Shown piece after piece: positions 45,327-54,034 of a stretch of DNA of 64,000 nucleotides. Position 1 is the stretch's first letter; every line of letters begins with the position of its first letter. This DNA is from an uncultured Kushneria sp. (GTDB taxonomy: Bacteria > Pseudomonadota > Gammaproteobacteria > Pseudomonadales > Halomonadaceae): assembly GCF_947497025.1 (NCBI RefSeq), contig NZ_CANMFC010000012.1, positions 1-64,000 on the forward strand, in the 5' to 3' direction. A program made the position numbers and the translations under genes. The notes beneath the pieces are model-generated. The model saw nothing but the letters and a program-made list of their open reading frames with translations, was not told the origin of the DNA and did no database searches.

Positions 45327-46472
45327 ATGGAAAAACCGATTGAAAAAAGGGCATTTGAGCTGCTGCTGGTAGGTGTCTCGGTCGCCTTTGTCTGGATACT
45401 GCTGCCCTTTTTCAGCGCCATTTTCTGGGGGGTCATTCTGGCGCTGGTGTTCATGCCCCTGCAACGACGCCTTTTGAGCCTCTTTGGCGGACGGCGCAAT
45501 CTGGCCGCCATCACCAATGTCCTGATCTGTATCTTTATTGTCATTATTCCGGTGACGCTGATTGCCGGCTCGCTGGTGCAGGAAGGCACCAGCGTTTATC
45601 AACGTATTCGCTCGGGAGATCTGGATATTGGGGCCTATGTAGAACAGGCACGCCAGGCACTGCCGCCCACAGTGGACAGCTGGCTTGAAAGTACCGGCAT
45701 GGGAGATCTTTCACAGCTGCGTGACCGAATATCCGAAGGCGCTGCTCAGGGCAGTCAGATGCTGGCCTCAAGAGCGCTGAGCATCGGCCAGAATACCCTG
45801 CAGTTTTTCATCAGTCTGGGCATCATGCTCTATCTGCTTTTTTTCCTGTTTCGCGATGGCGTTCCACTGGGTCGACGCATTCGTCAGGCCATCCCGTTGA
45901 GCGCGCGCTACAAGTATCAGCTCCTCAACAAGTTCATTACGGTGACCCGTGCCACGGTCAAGGGCAACATCATTGTCGCCGCCACTCAGGGTGCCATCGG
46001 TGGGCTGGCCTTCTGGGGCCTGGGCATCGAAGCGCCGCTGTTGTGGGGCGTCATCATGGCCTTTTTGTCCCTGCTGCCAGCCATTGGCGCCGCCCTCGTC
46101 TGGGCGCCGGTCGCCATCTACTATCTGCTGACCGGCAATATCCTTGACGGCGTCATCCTGACATTTGTAGGCGTAGTGGTCATCGGCCTTGCCGACAACT
46201 TTCTGCGCCCGCTTCTGGTCGGCAAGGATACCAAGCTGCCTGATTACGTGGTGCTGATCTCAACCCTGGGGGGTATGGCACTCTTTGGCATCAATGGCTT
46301 TGTGATTGGCCCGCTGATTGCGGCACTGTTCATTGCCGCCTGGGATCTTTTTTCCCACGAAAAGGAGGAGGACGAAGCCGGTGCCATTACCGAGCTGTCG
46401 CCGATCTCGACAGAGCCTGGCAAAACACAGCCCTTGAAAACCCGGCCCCCCGAGCCACGCAACGGCCAATAA
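45327..46472 (+). CDS. AI-2E family transporter (PerM/YdiK-like)
   Basis: 381 residues from ATG 45327 with GGAG 5 bases upstream. Two pairs of N-terminal helices, an amphipathic extracytoplasmic stretch (SVYQRIRSGDLDIGAYVEQA), then further helices containing PAIGAALVWAPVAIYYLLTG and FLRPLLVGKDTKLPDYVVLI, the family signature. Members export varied small molecules or act as Na+/H+ antiporters; the TqsA role in AI-2 release applies only to some. The stop codon directly abuts that of the convergent coq7-like gene. Confidence 0.87.
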   Translation: MEKPIEKRAFELLLVGVSVAFVWILLPFFSAIFWGVILALVFMPLQRRLLSLFGGRRNLAAITNVLICIFIVIIPVTLIAGSLVQEGTSVYQRIRSGDLDIGAYVEQARQALPPTVDSWLESTGMGDLSQLRDRISEGAAQGSQMLASRALSIGQNTLQFFISLGIMLYLLFFLFRDGVPLGRRIRQAIPLSARYKYQLLNKFITVTRATVKGNIIVAATQGAIGGLAFWGLGIEAPLLWGVIMAFLSLLPAIGAALVWAPVAIYYLLTGNILDGVILTFVGVVVIGLADNFLRPLLVGKDTKLPDYVVLISTLGGMALFGINGFVIGPLIAALFIAAWDLFSHEKEEDEAGAITELSPISTEPGKTQPLKTRPPEPRNGQ

Positions 46473-47138
46473 TCAGTCGATCAGCCCTGCAGATGAGTGG
46501 CGACGCAGACGTCGCCACTCGCAGACCCGGGCACCCACCGAGGTCATCCAGCGCCAGCCGCCGGGCCAGCGCTGACCACCGGCTTCAAGCGCAACACGAG
46601 CATGACGCGTGCAGTCATCCAGCATCTGACGGATGACGGCACGCGATTTGTTATCCCCGGCCGGTAGCGCCGCCAGCTGGCGCTCCAGCGACTCGCCCTG
46701 CAGCGTTTCTGCCAGATTGACCAGACCGAGCCCGCGCCCGTGATGGCGGCGACTCAACAGCATCCCGGCGCCCAGCGATGTCGTGTAATAAAAGGGTGTC
46801 AGGCGCGAGGGCCGCCCTCCCAGCTCTCGCAGTCGCGCGTTGCACCAGTCCAGATGATCGATGCCTCGAACCGACAGATCATCCACCGGCTGGTAGCGAC
46901 TGCTGATGCCGGTGGCGAAACGCTGCCCCTGATACATGCCCTGACCTATCACGCGACCGCGATGATGATGGCGCAGGACATCGATGGAATGTAGGGTGTC
47001 ATCCGCCGTCATGGTTTGATCCCGCACTGCCATGCCGGGTCGGGCTCGGCTGGCACGTGTAGCACCCGGCACCAGGGTGCGCAGCATGGTATCAAGTTGA
47101 TCAACAAAACGATCACTGTGCGTGAATCGACGGGACAT
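46473..47138 (-). CDS. Coq7 homologue lacking most di-iron ligands (putative pseudoenzyme)
   Basis: 221 residues from ATG 47136-47138 with AGGAG 7 bases upstream. It aligns end to end and without gaps, from memory, to the Coq7 (2-octaprenyl-3-methyl-6-methoxybenzoquinol hydroxylase) core: YQGQRFATG, IDHLDWCNARLRELGGRPS, LPAGDNKSRAVIRQM, ALEAGGQRWP. Yet three of the four Glu ligands are changed: Arg62 (NHTGE became HHRGR), Gly92 (EEIDH became RGIDH) and Cys176 (ExxH became CTRH). His95, His179 and Glu144 remain. The reading frame is intact and the start well formed, so the gene is probably expressed; oxygen-activating chemistry should be impaired. Its place between OsmC-like and HIT genes resembles the genuine coq7 locus. 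Confidence 0.75.
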   Translation of the reverse strand: MSRRFTHSDRFVDQLDTMLRTLVPGATRASRARPGMAVRDQTMTADDTLHSIDVLRHHHRGRVIGQGMYQGQRFATGISSRYQPVDDLSVRGIDHLDWCNARLRELGGRPSRLTPFYYTTSLGAGMLLSRRHHGRGLGLVNLAETLQGESLERQLAALPAGDNKSRAVIRQMLDDCTRHARVALEAGGQRWPGGWRWMTSVGARVCEWRRLRRHSSAGLID

Positions 47139-47311
47139 GGCAGGACTCCTGAAGGTCGCTCACGATGAAAAACAATGGCGGCTGCCCTGACTATAGTGGC
47201 CATCATCAGGGCTGGCGACGTTTGTTGTAAAAGATGCGATACAGCATGACTCTATATCGCGCCTCCATTATGAGGCCGTCTGAAAAATGAGTTCAGTTCT
47301 GCCGACAACCG

Positions 47312-48657
47312 TCAGCTCATCTGCTCACCGGTACGGTATCTGCCGGCCGGCGTTCGTGGGCGGTCATGTACCGGCCGGTCAGCGTCATCTGCCTCGCTGG
47401 TCGTGCCTTGCGGAAACCGTACGCTCAACGCAGCAAAGGCAATCAGCGTCACCGCGATCCCCAAAAAGAAAAGCCCCTGCTGGTAGCTCAGCGATTCCGA
47501 TCGAAAAAGAAAACCGGCCGCCACCGCGCCCACGTTGCCGCCGGCGCCGACGATCCCGGCCACGGCCCCCAGAGCTCGACGGTTGATAAAGGGCACTACA
47601 CCATAGGTCGCGCCTTCGGCCATCTGTACACAAAGGCTGAACAGCACCATGGTCATGATGGCGATGCCCAGCACCTGCATCTGGGAGAACAGGATCAAAG
47701 CCACTCCCTCACACAGCAGCGTCAAAAACAGCCAGCGCACGCGCCCCTTGAGACCACCCAGGCGTGCAAAGCGGTCAGAGAAGAAACCGCCCAGCGCTCG
47801 GGCAAAAAGGTTCATCAACCCGAAAAGACCCGCGATCAGGCCCGCAGCTCCCAGCGACAGCTCAGAGTTATCGAAATAGTACAGCGCAGCGATATTGTTG
47901 ATGGTCAGCTCAACGCCGAAACAGGCGCCATAGACCAGAAACAGGGCCCAGACGCGGACATCCCTGATGGCCGTGCCAAAGCTGGCCCGAGCGCCATATT
48001 CGTTTTTGGCCTCGACGAGCTCTCCGCGGCGGCGCAGGTCGGCAAAATTGCCATCCGGTGCGTCCTGGGTGAAATGCCAATAGGCAATACTGGTCAGAAA
48101 CAACACCACGCCCGGCACGATCATCGCAAGCCGCCAGCCCAGCGTTTCACTCACCCCCAGCATCAAAAACCCTGACAGTACCAGAGGCATGAGAATCTGA
48201 GTCGTTCCTCCCCCCAGATTGCCCCAGCCGGCCGTGGCCGCATTGGCCGTGCCCACCACGTTGGGACCGAACATGATCGAAGTGAGGCACCGATCGCGCC
48301 GATGGCCAGTCGCGCCAGCAGAAAGCTTTCAAAACTGTCGGCCAGACCGATCGACATGACCGGCAACGCGCCCAGGCACAAAAGCCAGGTATAGGTGCGC
48401 CGCGGACCAATACGATCACATAAAAGCCCGATGAACAGACGTACCACCACGGTCACGGCGACCGAAGCGATCATCGTATTGCCGATCTGGGTCTTGGTCA
48501 GGTTCAGGTCATCCCGTACGACAGCCATCATCGGCGCAATGCCGAACCAGCCAAAAAAGCACACATGAAAGGCAAACCAGGACAGGTGAAACGCGCGCAT
48601 CTGCGGCGTTTTGAAATCGAAAAGCCGAATGCGGGTGGCCTTGTTTCTGATCTCCAT
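47312..48657 (-). pseudogene. narK: nitrate/nitrite porter NarK with internal deletion
   Basis: The N-terminal part (FDFKTPQMRAFHLSWFAFHV; RLFIGLLCDRIGPRRTYTWL) is NarK-like and runs to GAIGAS. The conserved nitrate signature following it should read about FVITQYHTSxMF, but the sequence passes directly into the next frame at IMFGPNVVGTANAATAGWGN. Some 22 bp seem lost at about 48281-48288, leaving a frameshift. The remainder (GWRLAMIVPGV; AGIVGAGGNVGAVAAGFLF) is intact. NarK imports nitrate or exchanges it for nitrite. No nar, nas or nir genes adjoin. Confidence 0.85.
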
Positions 48658-49039
48658 GAGGCTGCCTCGGTAAAGGGTTCGATGACACCTGTACGCTCAT
48701 TAATGAGTGCACAGAACAATGGCTTCATCGCACTCGCACCGGGGCATGGTCTGACGCATCAACAAGCCCGGTCGCGTTGTGACGCGATTACTCGAGCAAG
48801 ACATATGCCAGATATAACCAACATGGAATAACACAGCGGGATAAACTCTTTCCTCCTGTCCGGTTTATCACCCATCCGCTTTGGCCATGATCTCTTGCAG
48901 GACCCTTTGTCAGTGTCGTGCACCACGATAGCGCAGCGACATGACTTTTCTCTCGACAAGGCCCCTGTCCTGAAGCATCAGCCATAAAAAAAGCGCCGGC
49001 AGTCAGACTGCAGGCGCTTTTGATGGTTTCTGTGAGGGC
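48658..49039. other. intergenic region with terminator, upstream of narK
   Basis: No supported gene. A strong compound hairpin (48989-48997 AAAAGCGCC, inner GCAGT/ACTGC, 49013-49021 GGCGCTTTT) terminates the HIT gene on the minus strand. I found no FNR box (TTGAT-N4-ATCAA). GATAAAC and GTTTATC are inverted 16 bp apart near 48839-48868; significance unknown. Confidence 0.6.
48986..49021 (-). terminator. Rho-independent terminator of the HIT gene
   Basis: AAAAGCGCC pairs with GGCGCTTTT and an inner GCAGT/ACTGC extends the stem. T-runs occur on the minus-strand exit side. Confidence 0.85.
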
Positions 49040-49381
49040 TTAGCCGGCAGGCCAGCTCATTTGGCGTCCGCCCATCAGATGCAGGTGAATGTGATAGACG
49101 CTCTGACCACCCTGCTCGTTGCAGTTCATCACCACACGATAACCGTCTTCGGCGATCCCCTTTTCACGCGCAATTTTGGCTGCCACCAGATGCAACTTGC
49201 CTACCACTTCGGCATCGGCATCGGTGAGATCGTTGAGTGTGGCGATCTCCCTTTTGGGAATGATCAGCACATGCACCGGCGCCTGCGGATTGACGTCGTT
49301 GAACGCCAGCACATTATCGTCTTCATAAACGATATCTGCCTTGATCTCGCGATTGATGATTTTGGTAAAGATCGTGGACAT
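49040..49381 (-). CDS. hinT: HIT-family nucleotide hydrolase, HinT-like
   Basis: 113 residues. FNDVNPQAPVHVLIIPKREI and the histidine triad GGQSVYHIHLHLMGGRQM mark HinT, a purine nucleoside phosphoramidase. GGGAG is 5 bases before ATG 49379-49381. It precedes a strong terminator and lies downstream of prkB in the same orientation. Confidence 0.93.
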   Translation of the reverse strand: MSTIFTKIINREIKADIVYEDDNVLAFNDVNPQAPVHVLIIPKREIATLNDLTDADAEVVGKLHLVAAKIAREKGIAEDGYRVVMNCNEQGGQSVYHIHLHLMGGRQMSWPAG

Positions 49382-49423
49382 GAAAACTCCCTGGTCAGAA
49401 ATGGATCATTATCGTCGGCGCAT

Positions 49424-50296
49424 CTATCGAAAACGCCGCTGGGCCAGCAGGGCTTCTATCTGTGGTTCAAGAATCAGCTCGATGGCCAGTGGCATTTGCG
49501 CCCCCGGCACCACCAGCGTATTGGGCCGCGTCATGAACGCCCCCGACAGCATGGTCAGCAGATAGGGGAAATCCGCGCTGTCGCGGTCGCGAAAGCGAAT
49601 CACCACGAAGGATTCGGCATCAGAAGGAATTGCCTGCGGCTCGAAGGGATTGGAGGTATCCACCGTGGGTACGCGCTGAAAATTGATATGCGTACGGGAA
49701 AACTGCGGCACGATATAGCGCACGTAGTCCTGCATGCGTCCAAGAATCGTCTCTACCACCGCTTCGTGGGAATGACCGCGCATGTTGATATCGCGATCGA
49801 TCTTTTGAATCCACTCAAGGTTGACGGTGGGCGTCACTCCGATCAGCAGGTCAACGTGCTGCGCCAGGTCCTGGCTGGAAGATACCAGACCGCCATGCAG
49901 CCCCTCATAGAATAAAAGATCCGTACCGGTGGGCAGGGGCTGCCATTCGGTAAAGGTCCCGACACGATAACCGGCCTCCAGCATCCGCTTGTCTTCGGAA
50001 TGGATGTAATGACGGTAGGTGCCGGTACCATGTTCACCATATTCGGCAAACAGGCGCTCGAGGCGGTCCAGCAGGTTGGCCTCGACCGCGAAGTGTGAAA
50101 GCTCGTTCTTGCGTTCGGGCTCGTCACGAAAAATACGTGCCAGATCTTCCCGGCTATAGCGGTGAAAGGCGTCGCCATCCACAAAGGCGGCTCTGATACC
50201 CTTGCGCGAAAACATGCGCTCGAAGGCGCGCCGCACGGTAGTGGTTCCTGCGCCGGACGAGCCGGTAATGGCAATCACGGGGTACTCGCGTGACAT
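49424..50296 (-). CDS. prkB: phosphoribulokinase-family protein PrkB
   Basis: 290 residues. P-loop VIAITGSSGAGTTTVRRAFE, the substrate region FVDGDAFHRYSREDLARIF and FYEGLHGGLVSSSQDLAQHV follow the PrkB pattern of non-photosynthetic gammaproteobacteria. PRK phosphorylates ribulose 5-phosphate, but in organisms without RuBisCO the true role of PrkB is undefined. No Calvin-cycle gene is nearby. AGGAGGCGCC precedes the start. Confidence 0.9.
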   Translation of the reverse strand: MSREYPVIAITGSSGAGTTTVRRAFERMFSRKGIRAAFVDGDAFHRYSREDLARIFRDEPERKNELSHFAVEANLLDRLERLFAEYGEHGTGTYRHYIHSEDKRMLEAGYRVGTFTEWQPLPTGTDLLFYEGLHGGLVSSSQDLAQHVDLLIGVTPTVNLEWIQKIDRDINMRGHSHEAVVETILGRMQDYVRYIVPQFSRTHINFQRVPTVDTSNPFEPQAIPSDAESFVVIRFRDRDSADFPYLLTMLSGAFMTRPNTLVVPGAQMPLAIELILEPQIEALLAQRRFR

Positions 50297-50338
50297 GGCG
50301 CCTCCTGAGCTGCAGACCCGAGACGGGTATTGTTAATG

Positions 50339-50369
50339 ACGCCGGCCAGCCCTGAAGGCCGGCCGGCGT
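50339..50369. terminator. GC-rich hairpin between purD and prkB
   Basis: ACGCCGGCC, 13-base loop, GGCCGGCGT lies 6 bp past the purD stop. No T-tract, so it may be a partial terminator. Confidence 0.5.
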
Positions 50370-50375
50370 GCAGCG

Positions 50376-51656
50376 CTATCGGTTGATGGCGCGAGCAGCA
50401 ATGTCGCTGCGATAAAACCCGCCTTCAAACTGCATGGCGGCCACGCCTTCATAAGCAAGATCGCGCGCCGCTTTCACGTCATCTCCCAGCGCCGTAACGC
50501 AGAGTACACGCCCGCCCGCTGTCTCAATGGCGCCGTTTTCACTCTCGCGGGTGCCGGCATGAAATACGTGGCAGCCAAGACGCTGCGCATCATCAAAGCC
50601 CGTGATGACATCGCCCTTTCGATAGCTGCCCGGATAACCTTCTGCCGCCATCACGACACCCACTGCCGGGCGCGGGTCCCACTGACAGTGGTACTGACCA
50701 AGCTGGCCATCAATGGCCGCTTCACACAGCGTGACCAGATCAGACTGCAGGCGCAGCATGATCGGCTGGGTTTCGGGATCGCCAAAACGGCAATTGTATT
50801 CAATCACGCGCGGGGCGCCCTGAGCATCGATCATGAGTCCTGCATACAAAAAGCCCGTATACGCATGACCGTCGGCCTTCATGCCCTGAATGGTCGGCAT
50901 GATAATCTCGCGCATGACGCGCTTGCGTACACTTTCGGTGACCACGGGTGCCGGCGAATAAGCGCCCATGCCGCCGGTATTGGCACCGCTGTCATTGTCG
51001 CCTACCCGCTTGTGGTCCTGACTGGTCGCCATCTCCACAACGTGATTGCCATCGGCCATAACGATAAAGCTGGCCTCTTCGCCGTCAAGATACTCCTCGA
51101 TGACCACGCGCGCGCCGGCATCGCCGAAAGCGTTGTCTTCCAGCATGTCCTGAACGGCCGCTCGCGCCTGCGCCATGTCCATGGCCACAATCACACCCTT
51201 GCCGGCGGCCAGACCGTCGGCCTTGATCACGATCGGCGCCCCCTGTGACTCAAGATAGGCCAGCGCCGGCGCGACTTCCGTAAAGCTTTGATAGCGGGCG
51301 GTCGGAATGCCGTGGCGCGCCAGGAAATCCTTGCTGAAAGACTTGGAACCCTCAAGCCTTGCGGCCGCCGCACTCGGGCCAAAAATCCTGAGCCCTTCGG
51401 CCTGAAAACGGTCAACGACACCCGCCACCAGCGGCGCTTCAGGGCCGACCACGGTAAGATCAACCCTTTCATTGAGCGCGATTGCAAGCAACCCTTCAAT
51501 ATCACCGCCGGCGACATCCACGTTACGAAGGCCGGGCTCGCGTGCGGTACCGGCATTGCCGGGGGCCAACAGCACCTCATCCACCCGCGGTGACTGTGCC
51601 AGCTTCCACGCCAGCGCGTGTTCGCGGCCACCGCCGCCAATTATCAGTACCTTCAT
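50376..51656 (-). CDS. purD: phosphoribosylamine-glycine ligase
   Basis: 426 residues from ATG 51654-51656 (AGGAAAGC upstream); a start seven codons earlier is unlikely. [20 protein letters not shown] opens the N domain. The ATP-grasp core ([39 protein letters not shown]), the [20 protein letters not shown] signature and [12 protein letters not shown] follow. It makes GAR, the second step of purine synthesis. Divergent from rsmE. Confidence 0.97.
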   Translation of the reverse strand: MKVLIIGGGGREHALAWKLAQSPRVDEVLLAPGNAGTAREPGLRNVDVAGGDIEGLLAIALNERVDLTVVGPEAPLVAGVVDRFQAEGLRIFGPSAAAARLEGSKSFSKDFLARHGIPTARYQSFTEVAPALAYLESQGAPIVIKADGLAAGKGVIVAMDMAQARAAVQDMLEDNAFGDAGARVVIEEYLDGEEASFIVMADGNHVVEMATSQDHKRVGDNDSGANTGGMGAYSPAPVVTESVRKRVMREIIMPTIQGMKADGHAYTGFLYAGLMIDAQGAPRVIEYNCRFGDPETQPIMLRLQSDLVTLCEAAIDGQLGQYHCQWDPRPAVGVVMAAEGYPGSYRKGDVITGFDDAQRLGCHVFHAGTRESENGAIETAGGRVLCVTALGDDVKAARDLAYEGVAAMQFEGGFYRSDIAARAINR

Positions 51657-51815
51657 GCCGAAGCTTTCCTGCGTCATGGTTCAAGCCATTACCCGTGTGC
51701 CCGGGCGCGTGTCCGGCGCATTATGTCAGAAAGCGAACGGGTCGTCCGCCCGTGACAGCTGCGCTATCATCGTCGCCCCTATCGACACGCCCGCGCCCCT
51801 GGAAATACCGCCCAC

Positions 51816-52535
51816 ATGAATCTTTTGTTGCTCACTCCTGACGACCTCGTGACGCCCGCTCGGGCGTGTATCCACGATAGCCGACGCCTGTACCATCTTC
51901 ACGAGATACACAAGGCGTCACCCGGCGAAGAGCTGACAGTCGGCATGACCAGTGAAGGCATCGGCCGGGCGCGCCTGCTCGAACTTGAAAGAGAGCGGGC
52001 ACTGTTCGAGATCCTGCATCTCGACCATCCCCCGCCACCGGCTCTGCCGGTGCATCTGTTGCTGGCCCTGCCGCGCCCACGCATGCTGGCCCGCTCGCTC
52101 GAGAACATCGCCACCATGGGCGTCAAACGGCTGACGCTTTTGCATACCGCCAGAGTCGAGAAAAGCTACTGGCAATCGCCCGAGCTTCAACCCGAGCGCA
52201 TTGAGGCGCATCTGCGTCTTGGCCTTGAGCAGGCCCGTGATACGGTATTGCCGATAGTGGATCTGCAGCCTCGTTTCAAACCCTTTATCGAGGATCAGCT
52301 GCCTGGCGCACTCATGGGCCATCGGGCGCTACTGGCCCATCCCGGCATCGGGGAAAGCTGCCCGCGCGGGCTGGCCATGGATCAGCCCGTGACCCTGGCG
52401 ATTGGTCCCGAAGGGGGCTTTATTCCTTATGAAGTCGAAAGGCTGCAAACGATGGGTTTTGAAGGCATCCACCTGGGCCCGCGAATTCTGCGCGTGGAGA
52501 CAGCGGTGGTATCGCTGCTGTCACGGCTTTTTTAA
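51816..52535 (+). CDS. rsmE: 16S rRNA (uracil1498-N3)-methyltransferase
   Basis: 239 residues. N-terminal PUA-like part, then a SPOUT (knotted) methyltransferase: LPRPRMLARSLENIATMGVK, LAIGPEGGFIPYEVERLQTM and LGPRILRVETAVVSLLS. It methylates U1498 of 16S rRNA. It is a single gene, convergent with the acyl-CoA cluster. Confidence 0.94.
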   Translation: MNLLLLTPDDLVTPARACIHDSRRLYHLHEIHKASPGEELTVGMTSEGIGRARLLELERERALFEILHLDHPPPPALPVHLLLALPRPRMLARSLENIATMGVKRLTLLHTARVEKSYWQSPELQPERIEAHLRLGLEQARDTVLPIVDLQPRFKPFIEDQLPGALMGHRALLAHPGIGESCPRGLAMDQPVTLAIGPEGGFIPYEVERLQTMGFEGIHLGPRILRVETAVVSLLSRLF

Positions 52536-52576
52536 ACACCCTGGCCGCGTCAGCACAGGCCACCACCTGCCGCCCC

Positions 52577-54034
52577 CTACTGCTGCGCGGCGCGCGGCTG
52601 GCTGATGCGCGCGCGCGCCAGTGCGTCTTCCCTGAGCAGATAGCGCAGCGCTTCAAACCGCTCAGGGGCATCGCGCTTACCACACTGGATGTCTTCCACC
52701 AGCGCTCGTGCACCGGCATGCGAATCCTCGGCATCCATCGGCAGGGAGAACTGCTGCGCCAGCATTTCCCTGACCTCATCCCAGATGGAGACACCCCGAT
52801 ACTGCTGGCGGGCAATGATCGACAGCGCATTGGCGACCATCAGGGCCGAATGCCGTGCCTCTCCGTCCAGCGCCGGGATGATCTCTGACTTGAGAGTCTG
52901 ACGCGTGATCTCCATCAGATCGCGCGCATCATCATTGAGCGCCGAAAGCGCCTCCCAGGCGACGGGAAGGGAAGTCTCGGTCGTATGGGTGTCCGCCTGA
53001 TCGGATGACGACGGCAGACTGGCCGGATCGATGCCGGCTGCGACCGGGATCAGGCGCAGCAGGTCAAGCTCAAGGCCCGGCAGCAGATGCGACGTCAACG
53101 CCAGCTCCAGATCCGGCTGGACACCGCTGTCGTGACGCGCGCCCTGCTCCAGGGCAATCACGGCCCAGCGAAGCGTCGCCAGGATAATCCACTTGTCAAG
53201 CTGCTCACGATCAATGCGTTCCCCGCCGGCATTTTCATAGCCACGTAAAAAGGCCTCGATCGAACCCAGACCACCGGCCTCTCCCGGACCGCCGAAACGC
53301 CAGCAGGGCGCACAGAACCAGCCAATGTCGGCAAGCGCGGCATTGGGTCCGGCAAACTCCCAATCCAGCACCGCCTCGAGCCGGCCGGCGTTGATCATGA
53401 GATTGCCGGTGCGGAAGTCGTTATGCGCCAGCACGGTGTTTGACGGCGCCGGCGGATGGCGTTCCAGCCAGCGCAGCGCCCATGCCAGCACCGGCTGAGG
53501 CTGATCCAGCTGCGCCAGGCGGGCATGAAAATCGGCCAGCTGTGTGGAGACCACATCATCGCTTTTGTGACCATCATCATCGGACAGCGGCAGGGCATGA
53601 ATGCGCGCCAGCTCCGCGCCCAGATCTTCCACCAGCGGTTCAAGGGCCCTATCTCCGGCCAGAGCCACCAGCGACCGGGGAGAGGCCTCCCCGTCGACAT
53701 GGCGCATGATCATGAAAGGACGACCCAGAACGCTGTCTTCCTCACACATCCACAGGGGTTCGGGCACACGGATGCCGTGATGCCAGGCACGCTCGAGCAG
53801 GCCAAATTCTTCCTTTCGGCTGGCGCTGATGGCCAGTGGCGCCCGGGCATCGCTGCGCAACACCCAGCGCTGCTCTCCAGCCATGGGACCGCCGGTCACG
53901 ACCACCTCCAGAAGGCGATTGTCCTGCACAGCGCCGCCGCCCAGACGCCGCTGAGACTGGATCACCACATGCTCGGCGCCACACTGTTGTGCCAGCCATG
54001 CACTCAGGGCCGAATCCGCAGCGCTGTCACTCAT
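52577..54034 (-). CDS. APH-fold kinase fused to a C-terminal DUF6285-like domain (LvaA-like)
   Basis: 485 residues. Residues 1-345 are an aminoglycoside-phosphotransferase-type kinase: P-loop-like RRLGGGAVQDN, catalytic Asp206 in LAHNDFRTGNLM and Mg-binding Asp224 in VLDWEFAGPN. After an acidic linker, residues about 360-470 (ITRQTLKSEIIPALDGEARH; NALSIIARQQ) resemble DUF6285. The start codon overlaps the stop of the upstream acyl-CoA dehydrogenase (ATGA). Kinase and dehydrogenase pairs of this sort phosphorylate and eliminate the hydroxyl of 4-hydroxyacyl-CoA in levulinate catabolism (LvaA/LvaC) and in mammalian ACAD10/11. The exact substrate is unknown. Confidence 0.75.
   Translation of the reverse strand: MSDSAADSALSAWLAQQCGAEHVVIQSQRRLGGGAVQDNRLLEVVVTGGPMAGEQRWVLRSDARAPLAISASRKEEFGLLERAWHHGIRVPEPLWMCEEDSVLGRPFMIMRHVDGEASPRSLVALAGDRALEPLVEDLGAELARIHALPLSDDDGHKSDDVVSTQLADFHARLAQLDQPQPVLAWALRWLERHPPAPSNTVLAHNDFRTGNLMINAGRLEAVLDWEFAGPNAALADIGWFCAPCWRFGGPGEAGGLGSIEAFLRGYENAGGERIDREQLDKWIILATLRWAVIALEQGARHDSGVQPDLELALTSHLLPGLELDLLRLIPVAAGIDPASLPSSSDQADTHTTETSLPVAWEALSALNDDARDLMEITRQTLKSEIIPALDGEARHSALMVANALSIIARQQYRGVSIWDEVREMLAQQFSLPMDAEDSHAGARALVEDIQCGKRDAPERFEALRYLLREDALARARISQPRAAQQ

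Noticed and set aside
46473-47138. Calling this gene a functional coq7
   Set aside because: Overall similarity is clear, but three of four Glu metal ligands are replaced, so the enzymatic name would mislead.
49424-50296. Calvin-cycle phosphoribulokinase
   Set aside because: Sequence follows the PrkB branch of heterotrophic gammaproteobacteria and there is no RuBisCO or other cbb gene here.
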